50,181 nt of DNA from Crocosphaera sp. GTDB taxonomy: Bacteria > Cyanobacteriota > Cyanobacteriia > Cyanobacteriales > Microcystaceae. Shown here one piece after another: positions 36,360 to 45,241 of this stretch (position 1 is its first letter; each line of letters begins with the position of its first letter). The position numbers and the translations under genes are program-made. The notes under the pieces were generated by a model, which saw only the letters and a list, made by a program, of their open reading frames with translations, was not told the origin of the DNA and ran no database searches. The DNA is taken from NCBI GenBank assembly GCA_030065205.1, contig JASJDN010000019.1:1-50181 (forward strand). The letters are read 5' to 3'.

Positions 36360-37541
36360 ATGAATTTTGAGCTTAATCACAGTAATAAATTAGAATTTAT
36401 TGAAAGGGAGTTACAAGAAAGAGAAAATAATAATAATTTCAGACAATTAAATAGTATTTATCCAAAAGATGCGGTTACTGTTGTCAAAAATGGCAAAACT
36501 TTAATCAATTTTAGCTCAAATGATTATTTAGGACTCTCAAAAAATCCTAAAATTATTGCAGCTTCTCAAGACTATCTTAACCAGTATGGAAACGGATCAA
36601 CTGCATCCCGTTTAGTGGCAGGAACTTATGATATTCATGAAAAATTAGAGAAAAAATTAGCAAAACTCTGTAATAAAGAGTCTGCACTGTTATTTAACAC
36701 TGGATTTCAAGCAAATACGACAATTATTCCTACTTTAGTCGATCATAAATCTTTAGTGTTATGCGATCGCTTGGTTCATAATAGCATCTTACAAGGCATT
36801 CTCTTAAGTAAAGCCCAATGGAAACGCTATCAACACAACGATTTAAGTCATCTGGATAGATTACTCAAAAAAGCTATTTTACAAGGCTATAATCGCATTT
36901 TAATCGTCACTGAGACGGTTTTTAGTATGGAAGGAGATAGAAGTGATGTAGATGCTTTGATTCAACTTTCTCAACAATACAATACACTTCTTTACCTCGA
37001 TGATGCCCATGCTTTAGGTATCATGGGAGAGAACGGGATGGGATTGACTGCAAACAAGCTAGGAATTGACATCAGTTTGGGAACATTTGGCAAAGCAATC
37101 GGCAGTTTTGGTGCTTTTATTGCTACCTCTAAACTGATACGTGATTATCTGATTAATTGTTGTCCAGGGTTTATTTATACAACCGCTTTACCTCCTGCTG
37201 TTATTGCGTCTATTGAAGCTGCTGTTGATATGATTCCTAGTTTAGATCAACAAAGAAATTATTTATTGCACCAGATTGATTATGTACAAAAAAAGCTGAA
37301 AAATTTAGGCTATCAAGTTTTTGGTTCACATTCTCCTATTATTCCTATAATTATTGGTGACGAAAAAAAGACGTTGAATCTATCAGAATATTTAGAAAAT
37401 CATGGTATTTTAGCGACTGCAATTAGACCGCCAACTGTTCCAAAAAATACCTCAAGGATTCGTTTAGTTTTATCTAGTCAACATCAGCCTGAACATATCG
37501 ATTATCTTGTTTCGTTACTGCGAAATTATCATGAAAATTAA
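36360..37541 (+). CDS. bioF: 8-amino-7-oxononanoate synthase
   Basis: This PLP-dependent alpha-oxoamine synthase condenses pimeloyl-ACP or -CoA with alanine, the first step of biotin ring assembly. 393 aa from ATG 36360 (TTG 36348 extends the frame by four residues but has no support). Key features: FSSNDYLGLS, YGNGSTASRLVAG, LDDAHALG (PLP-contacting Asp/His) and Schiff-base Lys245 in GTFGKAIGSFGAF. It is the first gene of a biotin cluster: the next ORF overlaps by 11 bp and bioC follows. Related KBL and SPT enzymes are less likely, given that context. Confidence 0.93.
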   Translation: MNFELNHSNKLEFIERELQERENNNNFRQLNSIYPKDAVTVVKNGKTLINFSSNDYLGLSKNPKIIAASQDYLNQYGNGSTASRLVAGTYDIHEKLEKKLAKLCNKESALLFNTGFQANTTIIPTLVDHKSLVLCDRLVHNSILQGILLSKAQWKRYQHNDLSHLDRLLKKAILQGYNRILIVTETVFSMEGDRSDVDALIQLSQQYNTLLYLDDAHALGIMGENGMGLTANKLGIDISLGTFGKAIGSFGAFIATSKLIRDYLINCCPGFIYTTALPPAVIASIEAAVDMIPSLDQQRNYLLHQIDYVQKKLKNLGYQVFGSHSPIIPIIIGDEKKTLNLSEYLENHGILATAIRPPTVPKNTSRIRLVLSSQHQPEHIDYLVSLLRNYHEN

Positions 37542-38235
37542 AGGAGAAATTATCGCTTATCATGGTTGGGGTTTTGATAGAAACTGCTGGATAGAATGGC
37601 ACAAAATTTTATCAAGTAATTTTAAATTTAAAATTTATGATAGAGGTTATTTCCAAGATGAAAATAATCCAAAATTTGGAGATAATAATCTAATTAAAAT
37701 TATTTTTGCTCATTCTTTTGGGTTACATTTATGTCCTCTAGAACAACTAAAACATACAAAAATTTTAATACTCTTTAATAGTTTTTCTGAATTTCATCCT
37801 AACAATGAAAAGCAAAGAAAAAAATCAAAATATGCTTTACAGTTAATGATAGATGAGTTTAAAAATAATCCTCAAAAAGTTTTAGAATCATTTTATAAAA
37901 AATGTTATTATCCCTTTCCTTATATCTCTAAAAATTATAGTTTTGTCAACTGGGAAAAATTAGAACAAGATTTAAGTTTATTAAATACATCGATTGTCAA
38001 TATAAATATTCTTAAACAAATACCTAAAATTTATATAATCCAAGGTTCAAAAGATCGAATTTTTAAGCCAGCTTATGCTCAAGAATTTGTCAATCAATTA
38101 AATCAGAATACTAAATATTTTAGTATAGAGGGAGTTGGTCATACTTTACCTTTTACTAATATCAACTCTTGTTTACCTATTGTTAACCAAGTATTAGGAG
38201 AAATCGACAATTATGGTACTAATTCAATTAACTAA
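37531..38235 (+). CDS. Alpha/beta hydrolase, candidate pimeloyl-ACP methyl ester esterase
   Basis: This 234-aa alpha/beta hydrolase overlaps bioF by 11 bp (ATG 37531) and bioC by 23 bp. The triad is visible: Ser62 (FAHSFGLHL), Asp175 (GSKDRIF) and His204 (GVGHTLPF); the oxyanion region is HGWGFDRNCW. In E. coli, BioC methylates malonyl-ACP and BioH removes the ester at pimeloyl-ACP. Other bacteria use unrelated esterases (BioG, BioK, BioJ, BioV). This gene occupies exactly that slot between bioF and bioC, but the sequence is not plainly BioH, so the symbol is left open. AT-rich, Asn/Lys-heavy composition. Confidence 0.78.
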   Translation: MKIKGEIIAYHGWGFDRNCWIEWHKILSSNFKFKIYDRGYFQDENNPKFGDNNLIKIIFAHSFGLHLCPLEQLKHTKILILFNSFSEFHPNNEKQRKKSKYALQLMIDEFKNNPQKVLESFYKKCYYPFPYISKNYSFVNWEKLEQDLSLLNTSIVNINILKQIPKIYIIQGSKDRIFKPAYAQEFVNQLNQNTKYFSIEGVGHTLPFTNINSCLPIVNQVLGEIDNYGTNSIN

Positions 38236-39025
38236 GTCTGAACAAAAAGAGAAAATAGCCAAAAATTTTAGTAGAGGAGTTATCAACTACTTATCTCATT
38301 CTCAAGTTCAAAAACAATGTGCTGAAAATCTGTTAAAATTATCAGAGAAATATGCTAACTCTATCCCTGATGGGTCAATTTTAGAAATTGGTTGCGGAAC
38401 AGGTTTCGTTACTCAGGGACTGATTCAACAGTTTCCTAATCATTATTTGGATATTATTGATATTTCAGAAGAAATGCTCAATTATTGTGCCAATAATTTA
38501 GAAATTTGTGAACATCAAAAAAACTCAATTCAGTTTCGACAAATAGATGGAGAAACGATCAAACCAGATAACCATACATACTCTGCTATTATTAGTAGTT
38601 TTACTGTGCAGTGGTTTGACGATATTGTTAATAGTTTAAATCGCCTAATTAATAGTTTAAAACCTCAAGGATGCTTATTACTTGCTTTTCCTAATGATCG
38701 AAGTTTTCCTGAATGGAAAAAAATGTGTCATCAATTAAATTTACCTTTCACTAGAAATCAATTACCAAATACAATAGAATTAATACAAAAACTATCAATT
38801 CCGCCTCATAAGATTTATATATATGAAGAAAAAATTACCATACAATATAACAATGCAGCCGATTTTTTTAGAAGTCTTAAGATTATTGGTGCAGGATGTA
38901 ATTTGAAACAAGAAAAGCTATCAACTCCTCAAATGAAGCAGTTAATTAGTTACTGGAATAATCAATGCTATCCTAATCAAATAGAAGTGACTTATGATGT
39001 AAATTTTTTAATCATAAAAGTCTAA
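38213..39025 (+). CDS. bioC: Malonyl-ACP O-methyltransferase
   Basis: This SAM-dependent methyltransferase is 270 aa. Motif I is LEIGCGTGFVTQGL, then DIIDISEEML (motif II), and SFTVQWFDDI followed by LINSLKPQGCLLLAFP, matching BioC. The N-terminal NFSRGVINYLSHSQVQKQCA is the BioC lid helix region. It introduces the methyl ester that disguises the malonyl thioester for fatty-acid synthesis en route to pimeloyl-ACP. It overlaps the esterase gene by 23 bp, suggesting translational coupling. Confidence 0.88.
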   Translation: MVLIQLTKSEQKEKIAKNFSRGVINYLSHSQVQKQCAENLLKLSEKYANSIPDGSILEIGCGTGFVTQGLIQQFPNHYLDIIDISEEMLNYCANNLEICEHQKNSIQFRQIDGETIKPDNHTYSAIISSFTVQWFDDIVNSLNRLINSLKPQGCLLLAFPNDRSFPEWKKMCHQLNLPFTRNQLPNTIELIQKLSIPPHKIYIYEEKITIQYNNAADFFRSLKIIGAGCNLKQEKLSTPQMKQLISYWNNQCYPNQIEVTYDVNFLIIKV

Positions 39026-39111
39026 GAAAATTATTGATGAGCAGGAGGTCATTTATATTCTATGATAAACTACAAAGATTACTGATATTCAATGTTTTTA
39101 GGGTTAATGTT

Positions 39112-39378
39112 ATGCCTTGGTTTGTAAAAATTGAAACAGGAATTGTCAACAAAAAAGTCTTTGATCAATATGTTCCTGCTCATAAAAAATATGTCCAAGA
39201 ATTAATTGATCAAGGACATAAAGCAAAAACAGGATATTGGGGAGACTATGGGGGAGGAATGTTGTTATTTCAAGCAGCTTCTTTAGAGGAAGCAGAAGCT
39301 ATTGTTAAAAAAGATCCCCTCATTGTCAATAATTGTGTGGATTATGAATTGCATCAATGGTGTATTGTTGTTGAATAA
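39112..39378 (+). CDS. YCII-related (YciI-like) protein
   Basis: 88 aa from ATG 39112 (MPWFVKIETG). The open frame reaches back to 39034, but that part has no family-like sequence. A single ferredoxin-like YCII domain has YVPAHKKYVQELIDQGHKAKTGYWGDYGGGMLLFQA and EEAEAIVKKDPLIVNN, including the conserved His in PAHK. Family members include chloromuconate-lactone-type enzymes and uncharacterised proteins; no reaction can be given here. It follows bioC on the same strand at 86 bp, so it may be cotranscribed. Confidence 0.82.
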   Translation: MPWFVKIETGIVNKKVFDQYVPAHKKYVQELIDQGHKAKTGYWGDYGGGMLLFQAASLEEAEAIVKKDPLIVNNCVDYELHQWCIVVE

Positions 39379-39394
39379 ACTAAAAGTCTAAAAC

Positions 39395-40132
39395 TCAACC
39401 TTTTTTCTTCTTTTGAGACTGATTAAGTTTACGTTTAAATTGTGTCCCAAAAGCAATCGCTGTTGCGGTTCCTAAGATAGTTAAAGGTTCAGGTACTGCT
39501 GAAATCATAACATCATCAACAGCTAGAGGAATGACCCCATCAGCGAAAGAGGTAGGGGTGTATAACTGCAAGTCATCAAACGTTACTCCAGATAAAGATA
39601 GGGTAGAGGATAAATATTGACCTGCTCGATCAAATGGATCAAAATCTGATATTAATACTGAGGTTCTAGCCACGAACTCTCCTTGAAAAAAGGCATCTAA
39701 GACTAGAGAATTATCGGGTGCAGGAAAGGGGGAACCAAAATTAGGATTTATAGTCAATACATCCAAACTTACGCTATCCGAAACTTGGCTAGGTGTAATC
39801 ATCATTGAACCAAAAGATCCAATCAGCGCATTTTCTGTATTAGGGCTGCCAAAAGTCAAATAATTGGGAATAGAAAAAAACGGTTCAAATTGAGTATTGG
39901 ATTGAACCAAAAATTGGGGTTGCTCAAATCTGTTTCCACCAATTAAATTTGAAAAGGTAACACCATTATCCGTAACAGAGAACCCTGCAAAACCTGAGTC
40001 TAAGTTATCAAAGTTAGCAACCGCAGCTAAAGAGGGAGTGGCGAAACCGAAGCTTGAAATAACGCCGAAGGCTACAATTTTGTGGTGCCAAGTAACAGAA
40101 TTAATTTTAAGAAAAGAAAGATTAAAAACCAA
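39395..40132 (-). CDS. PEP-CTERM-sorted exported protein
   Basis: This 245-aa protein has a signal peptide (about 1-37, TPSLAAVA), a beta-rich body starting FDNLDSGFAGFSVTDNGVTF, and the PEP-CTERM tail: VPEP at 213-216, a transmembrane helix (about 217-230) and a basic end (KRKLNQSQKKKKG). The tail directs sorting by an exosortase, usually tied to exopolysaccharide-producing bacteria. No exosortase gene is in the window. The last residues are unusually Lys-rich. Convergent with the YciI-like gene. Confidence 0.9.
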   Translation of the reverse strand: MVFNLSFLKINSVTWHHKIVAFGVISSFGFATPSLAAVANFDNLDSGFAGFSVTDNGVTFSNLIGGNRFEQPQFLVQSNTQFEPFFSIPNYLTFGSPNTENALIGSFGSMMITPSQVSDSVSLDVLTINPNFGSPFPAPDNSLVLDAFFQGEFVARTSVLISDFDPFDRAGQYLSSTLSLSGVTFDDLQLYTPTSFADGVIPLAVDDVMISAVPEPLTILGTATAIAFGTQFKRKLNQSQKKKKG

Positions 40133-40360
40133 GGGTCTTTTTCTCCAAAATACTAGAAAATTTCATGGTTTAAGATAGCACTTTTAAGGCTAGGTTTGCT
40201 AGGCTAAAGCACAGAATTGATGTAATAAAAAAGTCTTTATATTTTCTTAAACTAAAATTAATAACTTATTGATATTTTAATTAATGGGACTTGAGCTTAC
40301 TTCAAGTCCAAATATAACCAAAACTAGCTTGATATAAGGCAAATAAGGTTTAAACAAAAC

Positions 40361-40864
40361 CTAGTTGCGTTCTCTTACTACGATGTCAAGACATCCATAG
40401 TTATCTCTAAATGATCCTGAATCTTGGTATTCATTCATCACAAAGTTCATAGATTCAGAAGGCTCTAAAGTTACAGATATTGTGCCAGGTAAACGAATGT
40501 AAGTGTTTGGTCTATATGAAGTTCTATACATCAAAGCACCTGGTTTAACTCTAGAGTCAAGTAGCCAATTGGGGTGATCAACGTCTCCATAAGGAGAGCC
40601 TTCAGGCCCATGTTGATTCCTTTCGCCACCTGCTGACCAACGCCCACTGGCACTTACTGTATATCGAGTTCGGTTCCCTGTTTTGTTTGTGAACCATATA
40701 CCGTTGAAAGCTTCTGTAGCACATAGTCTATCTCTCCAGACTAAAGAAGCTGAAGAGGATACAGGAAAAAATAATTGTAATAGCATGAATCCACTAATCA
40801 AGCCAACATTACAATTTTTGACAAAGAACCTTAAAGTATCATATCCATGAGTCGTAGTAATCAT
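40361..40864 (-). CDS. Secreted LecA (PA-IL)-like galactose-binding-fold protein
   Basis: This 167-aa protein has a signal peptide (about 1-39, cleavage near SSSAS) and a single domain. The order of motifs follows Pseudomonas LecA: ASGRWSAGG (72-80), HGPEGSPYGDVDHPNW (85-100; LecA has WGPQGDREHPDQ), PGALMYR (108-114; LecA CGALVMKIG), and MNEYQDSGSFRDNYG (143-157; LecA NDVPGTYGNNSG). LecA binds galactose through Ca ligands in that last loop. Here Glu145 and Asp154-Asn155 could serve. The sugar-contacting HPDQ is changed to HPNW. Lectin activity is inferred from motif order. Confidence 0.7.
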   Translation of the reverse strand: MITTTHGYDTLRFFVKNCNVGLISGFMLLQLFFPVSSSASLVWRDRLCATEAFNGIWFTNKTGNRTRYTVSASGRWSAGGERNQHGPEGSPYGDVDHPNWLLDSRVKPGALMYRTSYRPNTYIRLPGTISVTLEPSESMNFVMNEYQDSGSFRDNYGCLDIVVRERN

Positions 40865-41012
40865 TTGATTTCCCTCCTGATGTTTGAACTAAACTCACCT
40901 AATAACTAGACTAAACCTTCGTTGTTAGAGAAGGCTTGCAGCTTCTTGTGGTTTTTGCGAGTTATTGATATTTTTGAATTAAAAGTTTACAATTTTTTGT
41001 TGATCAAAAACT

Positions 41013-41921
41013 TTATATCTTTGCAATAAATTCTCGTGGTGTTACCCCAGTCAGTTTTTTAAAGTGATAATTAAAATGGCTTTGGTGAGCGAAACCACAA
41101 GCATAAGCAATGTCACTAATGCTCAGGTTTCCTTCCCGTAGCATCCGTTTAGCCTTTTCCACTCGCTGTTGAATCACATATTGATGAGGACTTAAGCCCA
41201 TTGATTGTTTAAAAATACGGCAGAAATGATAACGACTAATCCCTAAATAATTGGCAATTGTTTCTAAGGAAAGGTTTTCTGTTAAATGAGCTTCAATATA
41301 GTTAATTCCTTGATTTATTTTATAATTAGCTAGTTTATTTTTTGTCTCCAAAATAGAGCGATGTCCCCTGGGGTGAGTTGAGTAATGTTTGAGAAGATGA
41401 ACACTCAAAAAACTAGCGGCTGACTCTACATATAATTTACTATCAAAAGCATTCGTTTCTAATTGCTTCAATATAGCAATTACAATTTGATAGATGAGGG
41501 GATCAGATATGAAATGGCAATTTTTCAAGGTTACGCAGTCGGGATCAATCAATTCGTGAGCAACTTGAGCCACAAAGTCAGGTTCTAACATTAAATGAAC
41601 AGGTTCAAGTGTTTGCGTCCAACAAAATTTATGAAGTGTTTGAGATGGCGCAAAGGAAATATCTCCGACACGAAAAGTTGCTCCTTTAACGGGGTTACTG
41701 ATGACATCTTCAGTATAAGATAGTTGCCTAAACAATGTAATAACGTGCTGGTGCCCAGAAAACTCTGGTGTTTCATAAGGGGGGGTTTTATGAACTTCGA
41801 GATAAATACCATTCCAGTTAGTCTGATGACTGCTCAACAAACGAGTGGGAGCTTGATAAACTTTCTCAGGAAATTCATCTTCGTCAGCATAATTTACTTG
41901 TAAGGGAATCTCTTGTTTCAT
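41013..41921 (-). CDS. AraC-family transcriptional regulator
   Basis: This 302-aa regulator has an N-terminal cupin-like effector domain (about 30-170; FSGHQHVITLFRQLSY, GDISFAPSQTLHKF) and a C-terminal double helix-turn-helix (about 195-302) containing LETIANYLGISRYHFCRIFKQSMG and the family signature ISDIAYACGFAHQSHFNYHFKKLTGVTPREF. A DNA-binding activator or repressor of unknown regulon. Located 148 bp upstream of the LecA-like gene on the same strand, so that gene is a natural first target to test. Complete domains, no truncation. Confidence 0.93.
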   Translation of the reverse strand: MKQEIPLQVNYADEDEFPEKVYQAPTRLLSSHQTNWNGIYLEVHKTPPYETPEFSGHQHVITLFRQLSYTEDVISNPVKGATFRVGDISFAPSQTLHKFCWTQTLEPVHLMLEPDFVAQVAHELIDPDCVTLKNCHFISDPLIYQIVIAILKQLETNAFDSKLYVESAASFLSVHLLKHYSTHPRGHRSILETKNKLANYKINQGINYIEAHLTENLSLETIANYLGISRYHFCRIFKQSMGLSPHQYVIQQRVEKAKRMLREGNLSISDIAYACGFAHQSHFNYHFKKLTGVTPREFIAKI

Positions 41922-42023
41922 TCCATAATAATCAAGTCAATATCTTTATGGTAATACGGATAAAGAGCATCTACCAAACAATATCAATAGATGCTCTTAA
42001 AAAATATTACAAAACAAACTTAA

Positions 42024-43010
42024 CTATCCTTCTTGTAACCAACGGGCAGCATCTTTGGCATGATAAGTTAAGATTAAATCAGCCCCCGCACGCTTGAAAC
42101 TGGTTAACGTTTCTAAAGTCACTTTCTTCTCATCAACCCAACCCTTTAACGCAGCCGCTTTCACCATTGAATATTCCCCCGAAACATTGTACGCAGCAAC
42201 GGGAAGATCGGTCATTTCTTTGACGCGCCAAATAATATCCATGTAGGATAAAGCCGGTTTAACCATCAACATATCGGCACCCTCTGCTATATCGAGATCC
42301 ACCTCTTTTAACGCTTCCCTGGCATTTCCAGGGTCCATCTGATAAGTACGGCGATCGCCAAATTGAGGCGCAGAGTCCGCAGCATCCCGAAATGGTCCAT
42401 AATAAGCTGAGGCATATTTAGCCGCATAGGATAAAATAGGAATGTCATTGTATCCTGCCTCGTCTAATCCCTCTCGGATCGCTTGTACAAACCCATCCAT
42501 CATGCCAGACGGTGCAATAATATCAGCACCAGCGTTAGCTTGAGAAACAGCCGTTTTCTTCAATAATTCTAACGTGGGATCGTTTAATACCCTTCCCGTC
42601 AAGTCTCCTGTCTCTAAATAACCACAGTGACCATGACTGGTATACTCACATAAACAAGTATCTACAATCACCACCAGATCAGGAATCGCTTCTTTGACTG
42701 CTGTAGCCGCTTTTTGGACGATACCATGATCATGCCAAGCCCCAGTTGCCTCTGTGTCCTTATCTTCAGGAATACCAAATAAAATAACCGCAGGAATACC
42801 CAGATCATAGACTTCCTTGGCCTCATCCACGATCTTATCAATGGATAGCTGGTAAACCCCTGGCATAGATGTCACTTCCTTCGCTACACTCCTACCAGGA
42901 ACCGCAAATAAAGGGTAAATTAGATCATTAGTGGTCAAAATGGTTTCACGTACCATGCGCCGTAATTGAGCATTTTGACGTAAACGACGGGGACGGTTAA
43001 TAGGAAACAT
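42024..43010 (-). CDS. hemB: Delta-aminolevulinic acid dehydratase (porphobilinogen synthase)
   Basis: It condenses two 5-aminolevulinates to porphobilinogen, feeding haem, chlorophyll and bilins. About 328 aa from ATG 43010 (in-frame ATG 43016 and TTG 43019 also exist). Schiff-base Lys lies in [12 protein letters not shown], with the other Lys region at SYAAKYAS. The metal site [14 protein letters not shown] carries the three zinc cysteines, as in E. coli HemB, rather than the Mg-type Asp set. Standalone minus-strand gene, divergent from ssrA. Confidence 0.96.
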   Translation of the reverse strand: MFPINRPRRLRQNAQLRRMVRETILTTNDLIYPLFAVPGRSVAKEVTSMPGVYQLSIDKIVDEAKEVYDLGIPAVILFGIPEDKDTEATGAWHDHGIVQKAATAVKEAIPDLVVIVDTCLCEYTSHGHCGYLETGDLTGRVLNDPTLELLKKTAVSQANAGADIIAPSGMMDGFVQAIREGLDEAGYNDIPILSYAAKYASAYYGPFRDAADSAPQFGDRRTYQMDPGNAREALKEVDLDIAEGADMLMVKPALSYMDIIWRVKEMTDLPVAAYNVSGEYSMVKAAALKGWVDEKKVTLETLTSFKRAGADLILTYHAKDAARWLQEG

Positions 43011-43102
43011 AAGCATCAATACATAACGACTAGCTTAATTACTGTACAGCGATCGCCTTCCCTTCACAGCAAAATAGAGTCAATGCTCAATGATTTGTAA
43101 CG

Positions 43103-43132
43103 TTGTGAAAATTTGAAACTTTGTATTATAAT
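43103..43132 (+). promoter_or_regulatory. Sigma-70-type promoter for ssrA
   Basis: -35 TTGTGA (43103-43108) and -10 TATAAT (43127-43132) with an 18-base spacer. Transcription would begin about 8-10 bases before the mature tmRNA 5' end at 43148. Confidence 0.65.
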
Positions 43133-43147
43133 GTGGATAGACTACAT

Positions 43148-43531
43148 GGGGCCGCAACGGCTTCGACAGGTTGGCGAAATCCGAACTGTGATACAAGCCG
43201 AGAGTGAGTCTCCTCTCGTAAATCCAAGGCTCAAAAAAATAGTAACTGCGAACAACATCGTAAGCTTCAAGCGCGTAGCAGTAGCTGCGTAGAACTCTCT
43301 CATAGAGTCGCTTATCTCTGATCTGACTCCGTTAAAGACTCAGAGATACCAACCCCAACGGATGCCCTTAATAGCTACCTCTGGTTGGCTATCAAGCTAA
43401 GACTACACCAGAGCATCCCACCGTTCGGGATAAGGAACGGTTCCCGTCCTGAGGATCAGAAGGACTAAGCTTGTGAAGGAGCGGTAGGTCAATACCCAGT
43501 CTGGACAGCAGTTCGACTCTGCTCGGCTCCA
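43148..43531 (+). ncRNA. ssrA: tmRNA (transfer-messenger RNA)
   Basis: It rescues stalled ribosomes and tags proteins for proteolysis. The 5' end GGGGCCGCAACGGCTTCGAC and 3' T-arm/acceptor GGTTCGACTCTGCTCGGCTCC-type end (stem GGGGCC with GGCTCC) fit the one-piece tmRNA. The CCA is not encoded (A then TTTT). The tag frame at 43248-43292 reads ANNIVSFKRVAVAA then TAG, a typical cyanobacterial tag ending in AA. The length of about 384 nt is normal. Its promoter is at 43103-43132. Confidence 0.97.
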
Positions 43532-43568
43532 TTTTAATAACTTCACAGGGGGTGGACGATGATGAACA

Positions 43569-43679
43569 TCAGTCCATCCTAGAAGCATACCAAAACGCCC
43601 AGAAAACTAATACAGCAAACAGAGAAGTACCAAGGGCGATCGCTAGATTGTGAAATGCTTGAGAGTCAATAAGAGTCAT
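43569..43679 (-). CDS. Candidate 36-aa single-span membrane protein
   Basis: Not recognised. ATG at 43679 to TGA at 43571-43569 gives a 36-residue protein with one hydrophobic helix (LAIALGTSLFAVLVFWAF, about 12-29), N-terminal polar MTLIDSQAFHN and a YASRMD end. The size and topology resemble small photosystem/cytochrome b6f or NDH subunits, but it matches none that I can recall. It contains a HIP1 site. It has no clear Shine-Dalgarno. It lies antisense just downstream of ssrA. Confidence 0.5.
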   Translation of the reverse strand: MTLIDSQAFHNLAIALGTSLFAVLVFWAFWYASRMD

Positions 43680-44068
43680 TTTTGCAAGTAGATGAGAAAC
43701 GTTACAGACAAGTTGGCATAAGCCTTAGTTACAAATATAATAAGTATTTCTTGAATGGATAAAAGTTTCTAATTGAAACTTAACTGACTGCCAATAAAAT
43801 AACAGAGCAACACAATAATATCATATCATTAATATTGTAAGTTTTCTACATAAGAATAATTAATCTAACTTTCATTAAACACTTTATATTACACCGTTGT
43901 AACAAAATCATCATGATTGTTACAGTGCAGAAAGTCATTAATTTTTTCAACCATTAATAAACTGAAGTTTAACATTCTTTTTAAGATATTATATTTTCCT
44001 TAAGAATTATCAAGTTGTTACTGAAATCACTAAAAATAAAAGTAATTTAAGTTACTGAATATATAGCA
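43680..44068. other. Long AT-rich leader region of pfkA
   Basis: 389 bp without a gene. Contains the palindrome at 43898-43924. The rest is AT-rich; no convincing promoter hexamers could be singled out. Confidence 0.5.
43898..43924. promoter_or_regulatory. Operator-like palindrome upstream of pfkA
   Basis: TGTAAC (43898-43903) pairs with GTTACA (43919-43924) and AATCAT (43906-43911) with ATGATT (43913-43918) around a single C, leaving a 2-base bulge. It lies about 145 bp before the pfkA ATG. It does not fit the NtcA pattern GTA-N8-TAC. Confidence 0.45.
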
Positions 44069-45151
44069 ATGGGTGAGAAAAAGCGCATTGGAATTCTTAC
44101 CAGTGGTGGGGACTGTGCCGGGTTAAATGCCGTTATTCGTGCAGTGGTGCATCATGCCATCGGAACCTATGATTGGGAGGTCATCGGTATCAAAGAAGCC
44201 ACGCAAGGATTAATGAGTGATCCCCCTCGGTTTATCCAATTTGAGTTAGATAAATTAGACAATTTGTTGTTAATGGGAGGCACTATTTTAGGCACTACCA
44301 ATAAAGGTGATCCCTTTGCGTTTCCCATGAACGACGGAACCCTACGCGATCGTTCCTCAGAAATTATTAATGGTTATCATAAGTTAGGACTAGATGCCTT
44401 AATTGGTATTGGAGGGGATGGCAGTTTAGCCATTTTACGCCGTTTAGCACAACAAGGGGGCATTAACCTCATAGGTATTCCCAAAACCATCGATAACGAT
44501 GTCGGTGCAACAGAAGTCTCCATTGGCTTTGATACTGCCACCAATATTGCCACAGAAGCCCTTGATCGCCTTCATTTTACCGCAGCCAGCCATAACCGTG
44601 TCATGATTTTAGAAGTGATGGGAAGAGACGCAGGTCATATTGCTTTAGCTGCTGGTATTGCCGGGGGTGCAGATGTCATTCTTATTCCTGAAATTCCTTA
44701 TAAAATCGAGAAAGTTTGCCAAAAAATCCGTCAACGACAAGAAAGAGGTAAACATTTTTGTTTAGTAATGGTATCCGAAGCCGTACGAACGGAAGTCGGG
44801 GATCAAGTTACGGAATTAAAGCAATTTGGAGAAGATCGTTTAGGGGGTATTGGCAAACACATCGCCGAACAAATCGGGGCTAAAACTGGGGCAGAAACCC
44901 GTGTAACCGTGCTTGGACATATTCAACGGGGAGGGATACCATCCCCCGTGGATCGCCTTTTGGGATCGGCGTTTGGGGTAGCTGCGGTAGATTTAATTGC
45001 CGAAGGAAAGTTTGATCAGATGGTGGCCTGGCAAAATCGCCAGATTGTCAGCGTTCCCATTGCCCAAGCCATCCAAACCTATCGGACGGTTGATCCGGAG
45101 GAAACCTTAGTGAAGACAGCGAGGGGGTTAGGTATTTGTTTAGGAGATTAA
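44069..45151 (+). CDS. pfkA: 6-phosphofructokinase
   Basis: This 360-aa enzyme phosphorylates fructose 6-phosphate in glycolysis. Motifs: TSGGDCAGLNAVIRA (phosphate loop), GIGGDGS with Gly118 at the E. coli Gly104 position (ATP type), PKTIDND with Lys139 at the E. coli Gly124 position, IGFDTATN, and MGRDAGHIA, all present. The Gly/Lys combination is that of the ATP-using group-III-like enzymes, not pyrophosphate enzymes (Asp/Lys). Start ATG 44069; no strong Shine-Dalgarno. Long upstream leader with a palindrome; a terminator follows. Confidence 0.95.
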   Translation: MGEKKRIGILTSGGDCAGLNAVIRAVVHHAIGTYDWEVIGIKEATQGLMSDPPRFIQFELDKLDNLLLMGGTILGTTNKGDPFAFPMNDGTLRDRSSEIINGYHKLGLDALIGIGGDGSLAILRRLAQQGGINLIGIPKTIDNDVGATEVSIGFDTATNIATEALDRLHFTAASHNRVMILEVMGRDAGHIALAAGIAGGADVILIPEIPYKIEKVCQKIRQRQERGKHFCLVMVSEAVRTEVGDQVTELKQFGEDRLGGIGKHIAEQIGAKTGAETRVTVLGHIQRGGIPSPVDRLLGSAFGVAAVDLIAEGKFDQMVAWQNRQIVSVPIAQAIQTYRTVDPEETLVKTARGLGICLGD

Positions 45152-45184
45152 CCTAATTTTCTGAGGACAAATAGGTAATTTTCG

Positions 45185-45212
45185 GGGTTTAACTCGCCTA
45201 AACCCTATTTTT
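45185..45212 (+). terminator. Intrinsic terminator after pfkA
   Basis: GGGTTTA (45185-45191) pairs with TAAACCC (45199-45205) with a 7-base loop, followed by TATTTTT. Confidence 0.75.
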
Positions 45213-45241
45213 GGCGAAAAAGATCCCTAGATAAGCAAAAA

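Noticed and set aside
39034-39111. Extended N-terminus of the YciI-like protein
   Set aside because: The added 26 residues have no domain similarity and the YCII domain starts at ATG 39112.
43403-43588. 61-aa minus-strand frame
   Set aside because: Lies almost wholly inside ssrA on the opposite strand.
43898-43924. NtcA box in the pfkA leader
   Set aside because: GTA and TAC are far more than eight bases apart.
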